Assembly (NCBI GenBank): GCA_963663265.2
Contig: CAXXXM010000002.1
Coordinates: forward strand, 248,001-312,000
Reading direction: 5' to 3'
DNA: 64,000 nucleotides
Source: JAEXOD01 sp963663265
GTDB taxonomy: Bacteria > Bacteroidota > Ignavibacteria > Ignavibacteriales > Melioribacteraceae
The notes beneath the pieces are model-generated. The model saw nothing but the letters and a program-made list of their open reading frames with translations. It did no database searches and was not told where the DNA came from. Below are positions 36,504 through 44,427 of the stretch, piece after piece. The position numbers and the translations under genes were made by a program. The number at the start of each line of letters is the position of its first letter. The stretch's first letter is position 1.

Positions 36504-36905
36504 TTAAAAATCAACTAAACCTAATTCTGTTATTGCTTTAAGAATTTTTTTTCTTTCAATAGGCTTCACAAGATAAGAAGTACATCCTCCCTTATAATAA
36601 GCTTCAATAACTTCATGTGCAGTATCAAGGGCAGTAACCATAATAATTTTTGTTTCGTCTTTAGGAGCAATATTTAATTCTTTCTCTTTCTCTCTAATTA
36701 TTTTTAATGCTTCTTTACCATCCATTTCAGGCATCATGATATCAAGGCAAATTAAATCGTATGGTTTTTGTTCGTTCATTGCAATTTCAAAAGCATGAAC
36801 AGCTTCAAGTCCATTAACAGCAACGTCACATTGCCCATACGGCAAAAGCATCTTTTGAAGAACAAGCCTGCTAGTAAAATCATCTTCAACTACTAAAGTT
36901 TTCAT
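36504..36905 (-). CDS. Stand-alone response regulator (CheY-like)
   Basis: The product is 133 residues, a single receiver domain. The acidic pair is VVEDD near 5-9, the phospho-aspartate lies in LICLDIMMPEMDG (~55), the threonine in IIMVTALD, and the lysine in YLVKPIERK. It lies between two histidine kinases, 18 bases after the CHASE kinase's upstream end and 10 bases below the hybrid kinase, so both are candidate donors. No output domain is present, so it acts by protein contact or as a phosphate sink. Confidence 0.85.
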   Translation of the reverse strand: MKTLVVEDDFTSRLVLQKMLLPYGQCDVAVNGLEAVHAFEIAMNEQKPYDLICLDIMMPEMDGKEALKIIREKEKELNIAPKDETKIIMVTALDTAHEVIEAYYKGGCTSYLVKPIERKKILKAITELGLVDF

Positions 36906-36915
36906 ATTTTATCCA

Positions 36916-38823
36916 TTAATTTTTTATTGTTTCAACTTCAATAACAAAATGGAAGCAGCTACCTGCTCCATAATCACTTTCAAACCAAACTTTGCCATTC
37001 ATTTGTTCAACCATTCGTTTAACTAATGATAAACCCAATCCACTTCCTGAGTACCTTCTCGTTTTCGAACTATCTATTTGCGAAAATGTTTCAAATATCT
37101 TGTTATGCTTTTCCTTTTTAATCCCAATACCCGTATCTTTAACCGAAAAATGAATAAATATTTTATTTGTTTTATTATCAATTATATCCGGTAAATTATC
37201 AGAGTTAATAGTTAAATTAATTTTCCCTTCCTCTGTAAACTTATTTGCATTATTAAGAAGGTTTGACAGCACTTGTTGAATTTTCATACTGTCACTTTTA
37301 ATTCTTAATGGTAGATTGTCACTAAAATTACATGAAAAATCTATTCCCCGTTTTTTACATTGCATATAATAGGGGGCAACAATTTCATCTACAACATGTC
37401 TTAATTCAAATTCAGTAATAATCAAAGTATCTTTATTGTGTTCAATTTTTGAATAATTTAATAAATTGTTAAGTAGATTTAATAAAGTGTGTGAGGATTG
37501 TTTTATTAAACCTAAATATTCCGATTGTTCTGTATCTAAGTTTGTCTCTAATAAAATATCAGTTAAACCCATTATACCATTAAGAGGTGTTCTGATTTCA
37601 TGGCTCATGTTGGAAATAAAAGTAGTTTTGGCTAAACTTGCTGCTTCTGAAATATTCCGAGCATTAATTAACTCTTCCTCAATTTGTTTTCTATGAGAAA
37701 TATCAAAACACACACCTATAAACCCATCGTAATTAGTATTAATATCTTCAAATGGTTCGCCAATACAAACTACCCAGCTATAATTTCCCGAACTGTTCTG
37801 TAATCGAAATTCTGTTTCAATCCTCTTTTGTAATTTTATACAACTATTAAAAATAGTAATAAAAGCATCCCGCTCAGAAGGGTGAATTAATTGGTACCAT
37901 CCGGTAAAAATTTGCTCTTCAATACTTACACCGGTAAAATCAAGCCAGTGTGCATTAAAATAATTAAACAAACCTTCTTTATTAGCCCGCCAAATTAAAA
38001 CCGGAAATTTTTCGAAAAAACTCAAATAAAAATCTTTTGCTTTAATTGCTGCTAATTGTGCCTCTCTGTGGCTTGAAATATCACGAATTGTAATTACCTT
38101 TCCAATTACTCTTCCACGATCATTAATAATATCAGAAGAAGATTCTTCAACAGGATATTGTTTCCCTTCTGCGTTAACTAAAACTTTGTTAATTAATAAC
38201 TGAGAATTTTTATTTGATTTACCTGCCGAATAAAATAAAATTGCTTCAATTGACAAATCCGGTATTATATTTACAACTGTATTAAAATCATGGTTCAAGA
38301 TATCTTCACTTTTGAGAGCAAGCATTTTTTCAGCTATATTATTAATAAAGGTAATGGAGTTATTTCCATCTACGGCAATAACTGCATCACCTATACTGTT
38401 TAATGTTGACTTAAACCATAGCTCATTTTCTCGAAGTTTAACTTCCATACTTTTTTTGTTAAGAGCTATTTCAATTGTCCCCTTAATATCTCTTACCTCA
38501 AAAGGCTTGGAAATATATCCATACGGGGTTGAACCTTTTGCTCTTTGTATCGACCTATCATCCGACAAAGCACTTAAGAAAATGACAGGAATATCATATT
38601 GTTTTTTTACTATTAAAGCTAAATCAATACCATCAATATCTCCTTCAATCATTATATCCATAAGAATTAAATCGGGAGTTTCTTTTTCTAATATTGATAA
38701 AGTTGTTTCCCCTGAAGAAGCAACACCACAGACAACATAGCCAAGAGTTTTAAGCATGTATAAAAGAACAGTTGCAGAACTCTTGTTATCCTCAACAATT
38801 AATATTTTACCTTTATTTTCCAT
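36916..38823 (-). CDS. Receiver-PAS-PAS histidine kinase
   Basis: The product is 635 residues without membrane helices. An N-terminal receiver domain (about 1-125, phospho-aspartate in LILMDIMIEGDIDG) is followed by two PAS domains (about 130-250 and 262-380), HisKA with FISNMSHEIRTPLNG (~402) and HATPase with NLLNNANKFT, DTGIGIKKE and GSGLGLSLVKRM. A receiver at the N-terminus suggests its activity is set by another kinase, such as CheA or the multi-PAS kinases. It lies 27 bases downstream of cheB. Confidence 0.86.
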   Translation of the reverse strand: MENKGKILIVEDNKSSATVLLYMLKTLGYVVCGVASSGETTLSILEKETPDLILMDIMIEGDIDGIDLALIVKKQYDIPVIFLSALSDDRSIQRAKGSTPYGYISKPFEVRDIKGTIEIALNKKSMEVKLRENELWFKSTLNSIGDAVIAVDGNNSITFINNIAEKMLALKSEDILNHDFNTVVNIIPDLSIEAILFYSAGKSNKNSQLLINKVLVNAEGKQYPVEESSSDIINDRGRVIGKVITIRDISSHREAQLAAIKAKDFYLSFFEKFPVLIWRANKEGLFNYFNAHWLDFTGVSIEEQIFTGWYQLIHPSERDAFITIFNSCIKLQKRIETEFRLQNSSGNYSWVVCIGEPFEDINTNYDGFIGVCFDISHRKQIEEELINARNISEAASLAKTTFISNMSHEIRTPLNGIMGLTDILLETNLDTEQSEYLGLIKQSSHTLLNLLNNLLNYSKIEHNKDTLIITEFELRHVVDEIVAPYYMQCKKRGIDFSCNFSDNLPLRIKSDSMKIQQVLSNLLNNANKFTEEGKINLTINSDNLPDIIDNKTNKIFIHFSVKDTGIGIKKEKHNKIFETFSQIDSSKTRRYSGSGLGLSLVKRMVEQMNGKVWFESDYGAGSCFHFVIEVETIKN

Positions 38824-38849
38824 ATAGTTTTACTATTCAAAATTTAATA

Positions 38850-39917
38850 TTATACCAAACATTTAGCCAAGATATGAGTTGGAATGTCATATAATGGAAG
38901 AGATTTATCAACACCACCATGTTTTACGGCTTCATTTGGCATACCATAAACCACGCAAGTTTTTTCATCTTGAGCAATATTATAAGCACCTGCATCTTTC
39001 ATTTCTTTCATCCCTTTTGCACCATCATCTCCCATCCCCGTCATAATAACTCCAATGGCATTTTTCCCGGCATACCTTGCGGCAGAACGAAATAGCACAT
39101 CAACTGATGGACGATGTCTACTAACAAGGGGACCATCTTTTACCTCCACGTGGTATTTTGTCCCGTTACGTTTTAGCAACATGTGATGATTACCAGGAGC
39201 AATTAAAGCCCTGCCTCTCATTACAGTATCACCATTTTCTGCTTCTTTAACATTAATTTTACAATAAGAATCTAATCTTTTTGCAAAAGCTGTTGTAAAA
39301 TGCTCAGGCATATGTTGAACAATTACAATACCGGGTGAATCAACAGGAAAAGCCTCTAAAAACAATTTTAAAGCTTCAGTACCTCCAGTCGATGCACCAA
39401 CTACAATCACTTTTTCAGTAGTTTCAATCATTGTATTTGAAGTTGCTTTTGCAATAACAGCATCAGCCGATAACTTAGGCTGAACTGTTGGCATTATAAT
39501 TCTTTTTTTTACATTTACCATTGATGCTGCTTTTACAACATCGCAAATATATATTTTGGATTCCTCAAAAAACTGTTTGGTACCTAACTTAGGCTTAGTG
39601 ATAATTTCAACCGCACCATACTCAAACGCTTTTAAACTGGTCTCAGAACCAGAATCGGTTAAGCCAGAACATATAACAACAGGTACAGGTTGCTGTTCCA
39701 TAATTTTCTTTAAAAATGTTAAACCGTCCATCTTTGGCATTTCTAAATCCAAAGTTATCACATCGGGCAATTGCTTTTCTATCTTTTGAGCAGCTACAAA
39801 TGGATCTGAAGCAGTCCCCATTACTTCAATCATAGGATCGCTTGATAATATATCTGCCAAAGTTTGTCTAACAATTGCAGAATCATCAACAATTAATACA
39901 GTAATTTTTCTTCCCAT
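38850..39917 (-). CDS. cheB: CheB: receptor methylesterase/deamidase response regulator
   Basis: The product is 355 residues from the ATG at 39917; the longer TTG-type frame start at 39950 lies inside cheR and adds no known sequence. The receiver domain (about 1-125) has LIVDDSAIVRQTL, the phospho-aspartate in VITLDLEMPKMDG and the KPKLG lysine loop. The C-terminal esterase has the serine in VVGASTGGTEAL, the histidine in IVQHMPEHF and the aspartate in MTGMGDDGAKG. It removes methyl groups from receptor glutamates. The gene follows cheR almost without a gap. Confidence 0.9.
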   Translation of the reverse strand: MGRKITVLIVDDSAIVRQTLADILSSDPMIEVMGTASDPFVAAQKIEKQLPDVITLDLEMPKMDGLTFLKKIMEQQPVPVVICSGLTDSGSETSLKAFEYGAVEIITKPKLGTKQFFEESKIYICDVVKAASMVNVKKRIIMPTVQPKLSADAVIAKATSNTMIETTEKVIVVGASTGGTEALKLFLEAFPVDSPGIVIVQHMPEHFTTAFAKRLDSYCKINVKEAENGDTVMRGRALIAPGNHHMLLKRNGTKYHVEVKDGPLVSRHRPSVDVLFRSAARYAGKNAIGVIMTGMGDDGAKGMKEMKDAGAYNIAQDEKTCVVYGMPNEAVKHGGVDKSLPLYDIPTHILAKCLV

Positions 39918-39918
39918 A

Positions 39919-40764
39919 TTATGTGACTTTCCTATATATTGTTGGTGCAACTCGTTCTAATGGCAAATTCATTCCTAATATTGTTTCTGAATGCCCAATA
40001 AACAAATACCCTCCATCAGACATTCTTTTTGTTATATTAATTAATGCTTTCTCTTGTGTTTGTTTATCAAAATAAATCAATACGTTTCTACAAAAAACAA
40101 CATCCATTTTTACAGGGAATAAGTAATTTTCATCTATCAAATTTACCCGTGCAAAGTTGATATTCATTCTTAATTCCGGAATAAACCTAACTAAATCTTT
40201 TGTTTGGTCTTTGCTTTTCAATAAATATTTATATTTCATTTCTTTAGGAATTACTTTAACAATATCCATTTTAAAAATTCCCATTTTGGCTATTTCAAGT
40301 GCATCAGTTGAAATATCAGTAGCATAAATTGAGTAGCTAAAGTTTGAATCCACATTTTTATACTCTTCCAAAATCATGGCTATTGTGTAAGGTTCCTCAC
40401 CGGTTGAGCAAGCCGAACTCCATACATTTACTTGTAACTTATTAGTAAATACATCACGTTCCGGATAATGATTAAGAACTTTGTTTACTAAATATTCAAA
40501 ATGAACCGGTTCTCTAAAAAAATCCGTCTTGTTTGTTGTCATTTCATTAATTAAAAAAACCAACTCGGTAGTCATTCCTTCTTTAGAAAATAAGAAAGAG
40601 AAATATTCATCATATGAACCAAAGCCCAAATAAGTCATTCTTTTTGAGACTTTTCTTTGGACAGTAATCTTTTTATCAGCGGTTAGATTTATTCCACAGT
40701 TATTATAAATCAACAAAACTAACTGACTATATTCTTTTGAAGACAACTCGTCATTTAAAGTCAT
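39919..40764 (-). CDS. cheR: CheR: chemoreceptor methyltransferase, full length
   Basis: The product is 281 residues with both CheR domains. The N-terminal helical part (about 1-75) includes RKVSKRMTYLGFGSYDEY. The SAM-dependent part has TDFFREPVHFEYL, the SAM loop SSACSTGEEPYTIAMIL, TDISTDALEIA and VVFCRNVLIYFD. It methylates receptor glutamates in the conserved signalling hairpins encoded at 41351-47133. It overlaps cheW by four bases (ATGA). A second, shorter CheR-like enzyme lies at 47745-48356. Confidence 0.9.
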   Translation of the reverse strand: MTLNDELSSKEYSQLVLLIYNNCGINLTADKKITVQRKVSKRMTYLGFGSYDEYFSFLFSKEGMTTELVFLINEMTTNKTDFFREPVHFEYLVNKVLNHYPERDVFTNKLQVNVWSSACSTGEEPYTIAMILEEYKNVDSNFSYSIYATDISTDALEIAKMGIFKMDIVKVIPKEMKYKYLLKSKDQTKDLVRFIPELRMNINFARVNLIDENYLFPVKMDVVFCRNVLIYFDKQTQEKALINITKRMSDGGYLFIGHSETILGMNLPLERVAPTIYRKVT

Positions 40765-41276
40765 TTAGTCTTTTCTTCAAGTTTCACATTGTTATTCTCA
40801 ACATCTTGAACCATAACCAACTCTTCACTTGTAAAAACTTTATCAATATTAAGTATCATAATAAACTTATCTTCACGTTTTCCCATCCCCTTAAGAAATT
40901 CCTCTTTAAATTTCGTGCCAAATTTAGGAGCTGCTTCAATTTGTTCCGGTTCTAATTCAAAGACTTCTTGAACAGAATCGGCTAAAGCACCGAGCACTAC
41001 AATTTCGTCATCCATATTAATTTCAAGCACAATAATACAAGTATTTACCTGTGTTTCTGTTTTGCTCATTCCAAACTTCAAACGCAAATCAATTACAGGT
41101 ACAACGCTTCCCCTTAAATTAATTACTCCTCGCATATAATCTGGGGTTTTAGGAATTTTTGTTATTGTAGTAAGGTCTAAAACCTCTCTTACTTTAGACA
41201 CATCAACAGCAAATAATTCCCCATCAAGAGTAAAAGTTAGATATGTTTTTGTATCTTCAATTTCTTGTTTACTCAT
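40761..41276 (-). CDS. cheW: CheW: receptor-kinase coupling protein
   Basis: The product is 171 residues with a single CheW/SH3-like domain: YLTFTLDGELFAVDVSKVREVL, the coupling motif TPDYMRGVINLRGSVVPVIDLR and LGALADSVQEVFEL. The C-terminal tail of about 25 residues is polar. It joins CheA to the receptors. It is the only stand-alone CheW in the cluster. A perfect hairpin at 41315-41341 separates it from the receptor gene above it. Confidence 0.9.
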   Translation of the reverse strand: MSKQEIEDTKTYLTFTLDGELFAVDVSKVREVLDLTTITKIPKTPDYMRGVINLRGSVVPVIDLRLKFGMSKTETQVNTCIIVLEINMDDEIVVLGALADSVQEVFELEPEQIEAAPKFGTKFKEEFLKGMGKREDKFIMILNIDKVFTSEELVMVQDVENNNVKLEEKTK

Positions 41277-41314
41277 GATAAATCTCCGTTAAATATTAAA
41301 ATTTGTTATTTAAT

Positions 41315-41341
41315 TTCTCACACTCAAACTGAGTGTGAGAA
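41315..41341 (-). terminator. Perfect hairpin between a chemoreceptor gene and cheW
   Basis: TTCTCACACTCA and TGAGTGTGAGAA form a 12-bp perfect stem around AAC. It lies just past the stop of the 1000-residue receptor and 39 bases before cheW. There is no long T run on the minus strand (AAATTAAATAAC follows), so it may act as partial terminator or mRNA end protector that lets receptor and coupling protein be made in different amounts. Confidence 0.5.
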
Positions 41342-41350
41342 TTATAATTT

Positions 41351-44300
41351 TTAGAATTTTACAAATTCAGAATCTTGCTCATCATTTAGATTTTTCATAT
41401 TAAGTTTGTAACCGGAGTTTTGTGGAATGCTCTTTTCTTGCTTTACAAAACTCTTTTTAGAAGAATTAGTTGATGAAGCAGATATCTTTTTTTGTGAGTT
41501 GTTACTAAAAGAATAATTAGAATTACCTGTATTGAAAAACCCCATTATATTTTGCAATTGTTCTGCTTGTGTAGTTAAATTATTAGCGGTTGACGATAAC
41601 TGTTCACTTGCAGCAGCATTTTGTTGTATTACTAAATCAAGCTGTTGAATTGCTTGATTTATCTGATTTGCACCTGCATTTTGTTCGTTACTTGCGGCAG
41701 TAATCTCTTGAACTAATTCAGCAGTCTTTGAAATATCAGGGACTAATTTGTTTAATAATTCTCCGGCATTTTCAGCAACTTCAACACTATCGGCAGACAA
41801 TTTATTAATTTCGGCAGCAGCAGTTTGACTACGCTCGGCAAGTTTTCTAACTTCCGAAGCAACTACTGCAAACCCTTTACCATGCTCACCGGCACGTGCA
41901 GCTTCTATGGCAGCATTCAATGCAAGCAAATTTGTCTGACGAGCTATTTCTTCAATAATGGAAATTTTATTTGCTATTTCTTTCATTGCATAAACAGTTT
42001 TGCCAACTGCTTCACCCCCAATCTTGGCATTTTCTGCAGACTGAAGTGCAATTTTTTCTGTTTGAAAAGCATTATCAGCATTCTGCTTAATATTTGAAGT
42101 CATTTGTTCCATTGATGCAGATGCTTCTTCTGCCGAGGCTGCTTGCTTGTTTGCTCCTTCAGAAATTTGGTCGGAACTTACTGCAAGTTCCTGACTTCCT
42201 AATGTTACATTTTCTGCAGTTTCTTTAACATTCTGAACAACTTCAGTTAATCCTTTAATCATGGACGCAAGTGCTTGCATCAATTTATCATTATTAGACC
42301 TTTGGTTAGCGGATACCAAAAGATTTCCGTTAGCAATCTTTTCAGCAACTGATGTAATTTCTTCCATTGCAGAGATTAAAAGATTTAAATTGTTTTTTAT
42401 TTCGTTAAAATCGCCATTATAATTATCAGTTATTTTATTAGGAATATCTCCTTTTGCAATTCTATCAACATATTCCGCTGCAACATTTAATGGACCTATT
42501 ACAGAATCCAAAGTATCATTTACACCTTGAACAATTGCTCTAAAATCACCTTGATGTTTTGTTGCATCTGCCCTTGTTGCCAACTTTCCTTCAACTGCTG
42601 CTTTGGAAAGGATCTTTGAATCTGTTACTAACAGGTTGACAGCATCAATAGCAGTATTAAGATTGTTTTTTATTTCATTAAAATCGCCATTGTAATTATC
42701 AACTATTTTATTAGGAATATCTCCTTTTGCAATTCTATCAATATATTCAGCAGCAACATTTAACGGACCTATTACAGCATCTAAAGTATCATTTACTCCT
42801 TGAACAATTGCTCTAAAATCACCTTGATGTTTTGTTGCATCTGCCCTTGTTGCCAACTTTCCTTCAACTGCTGCTTTAGAAAGTGTCTTTGAATCGGCGA
42901 CCAACAAACTAATAGCATCAATAGCTGTATTAAGGTTGTTTTTTATCTCATTAAAATCGCCATTGTAATTATCGGTAATTTTATTAGGGATATCTCCTTT
43001 TGCAATTCTATCAACATATTCTGCTGCAACATTTAACGGACCTATTACAGAATCCAAAGTATCATTTACACCTTGAACAATCGCTCTAAAATCACCTTGA
43101 TGTTTTGTTACATCTGCCCTTGTTGCCAACTTTCCTTCAACCGCTGCTTTAGCAAGTACCTTTGAGTCTGAAACTAAAAGACTGACAGCATCAATAGCAG
43201 TATTAAGATTGTTTTTTATCTCATTAAAATCGCCATTATAATTATCGCTAATTTTATTTGGTATATCTCCCTTAGCAATTCTATCAATATATTCAGCAGC
43301 TACATTTAATGGGCCTATTACAGCATCTAAAATATTATTTATACCTTTTATTATTTTTTGATAACCACCATTAAACTTTTCAGAATTTCCACGCTTGTTT
43401 AAATTACCATTTACTGCTTGTTTTGTAAGTTCTTCAGTTTCACTAACAATATCTTCCAGAACGTTTACAACTTTTGTAAGGCTGATACCTAAAACATCTT
43501 TTTCACTACGAACAGTTACAACAACATTACTTTCCCCATTAGCGATTTTATCAGCAATTTTTACTTGTTCTTTAATACTATCAATCATCTTCCTAAAAGT
43601 CCCAACCAAATTACCCATTTCATCAGTACTTTTTTGCTCTAAATGAATATCAACATCTCCAATGGCTACTTTTTCAGCAGTTTCGGTTAATAATACAAGA
43701 GGTTTACCAATAATTCTTGCAAGAAAAACACCAATTAAAACCGAGAGAATAAATGCAGCAATAATAAATATTATTAACATCATTTTAGTATCTCCGGCAG
43801 CCGCTTCAGATTGAATAAACAAAGTTTCTGCAAAAGACGCATTCATATCAACTAATTCTCGTAAGGCTTTCCGAGCAACAGCTAATTCTTCACGAGCAAC
43901 CCCATTTAGTATTTTTTCGGCAGCCTCACGCTTTCCTTCATAAACTAAACTAATTGCCTCTTCTCTTTGTTTTTGATATAGGCTCCATTTCTCTTTAAAA
44001 GTATTAAGCAACACAAATTCTTCTTTTGTTAAATTGCCTTTAGCATAAACAGAGATAAAAGAATCAACCTTAGCTGTTTCTTTTCTTAATGGCGACAAAT
44101 ACTTTTCGAAATTATTACGATCTTTTTCTATTACTAAATTACGAACCTCAGTTCTTGTGATTAGCAAAGAAGCATTTGCATAACCCAAATCTCTAATAGG
44201 AACAAGTTTTTCTAAATATGAAACTTTTAAATTGTTTTCAATGCTTTCAACACTTGTATATCCCACTATACCAACAATTGCTGTAATTACAGCTACAACA

Positions 44301-44353
44301 ACAAAACTAAGCTGAAGCTTAATACTAATTTTAAGATTATAGAACCAATTCAT
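41351..44353 (-). CDS. Methyl-accepting chemotaxis protein with tandem HAMP-like repeats
   Basis: The product is 1000 residues. A helix at about 10-30, a helical-bundle sensor domain (about 31-190) and a second helix (about 190-213) precede a HAMP domain. From about 345 to 670 come four copies of a 91-residue unit starting VIGPLNVAAEYIDRIAKGD; the last is partial. The signalling hairpin (about 720-960) has the highly conserved tip EEIARQTNLLALNAAIEAARAG. The C-terminus after a flexible linker is EFVKF, which fits the x-[FWYH]-x-x-[FWYH] pentapeptide that tethers CheR or CheB. It should form a long receptor whose poly-HAMP stalk converts sensor movement. The ligand is unknown. Confidence 0.9.
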   Translation of the reverse strand: MNWFYNLKISIKLQLSFVVVAVITAIVGIVGYTSVESIENNLKVSYLEKLVPIRDLGYANASLLITRTEVRNLVIEKDRNNFEKYLSPLRKETAKVDSFISVYAKGNLTKEEFVLLNTFKEKWSLYQKQREEAISLVYEGKREAAEKILNGVAREELAVARKALRELVDMNASFAETLFIQSEAAAGDTKMMLIIFIIAAFILSVLIGVFLARIIGKPLVLLTETAEKVAIGDVDIHLEQKSTDEMGNLVGTFRKMIDSIKEQVKIADKIANGESNVVVTVRSEKDVLGISLTKVVNVLEDIVSETEELTKQAVNGNLNKRGNSEKFNGGYQKIIKGINNILDAVIGPLNVAAEYIDRIAKGDIPNKISDNYNGDFNEIKNNLNTAIDAVSLLVSDSKVLAKAAVEGKLATRADVTKHQGDFRAIVQGVNDTLDSVIGPLNVAAEYVDRIAKGDIPNKITDNYNGDFNEIKNNLNTAIDAISLLVADSKTLSKAAVEGKLATRADATKHQGDFRAIVQGVNDTLDAVIGPLNVAAEYIDRIAKGDIPNKIVDNYNGDFNEIKNNLNTAIDAVNLLVTDSKILSKAAVEGKLATRADATKHQGDFRAIVQGVNDTLDSVIGPLNVAAEYVDRIAKGDIPNKITDNYNGDFNEIKNNLNLLISAMEEITSVAEKIANGNLLVSANQRSNNDKLMQALASMIKGLTEVVQNVKETAENVTLGSQELAVSSDQISEGANKQAASAEEASASMEQMTSNIKQNADNAFQTEKIALQSAENAKIGGEAVGKTVYAMKEIANKISIIEEIARQTNLLALNAAIEAARAGEHGKGFAVVASEVRKLAERSQTAAAEINKLSADSVEVAENAGELLNKLVPDISKTAELVQEITAASNEQNAGANQINQAIQQLDLVIQQNAAASEQLSSTANNLTTQAEQLQNIMGFFNTGNSNYSFSNNSQKKISASSTNSSKKSFVKQEKSIPQNSGYKLNMKNLNDEQDSEFVKF
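42370..43345 (-). repeat. Tandem 273-bp repeats in the first chemoreceptor gene
   Basis: The motif around GGACCTATTACAG recurs at 42492, 42765, 43038 and 43311 (GGGCCTATTACAG at the last), exactly 273 bases apart. Each unit codes 91 residues, and whole stretches of tens of bases are identical between units. The codon-level identity suggests recent duplication or gene conversion. The edges given are approximate, since the outer units are partial. Confidence 0.85.
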
Positions 44354-44427
44354 ATGTTTATTTCCTTATATAATTAAGAATGAGAAAAGTCTTTCATAAT
44401 TATTCAGTACAAGCATAGGATCTTAAA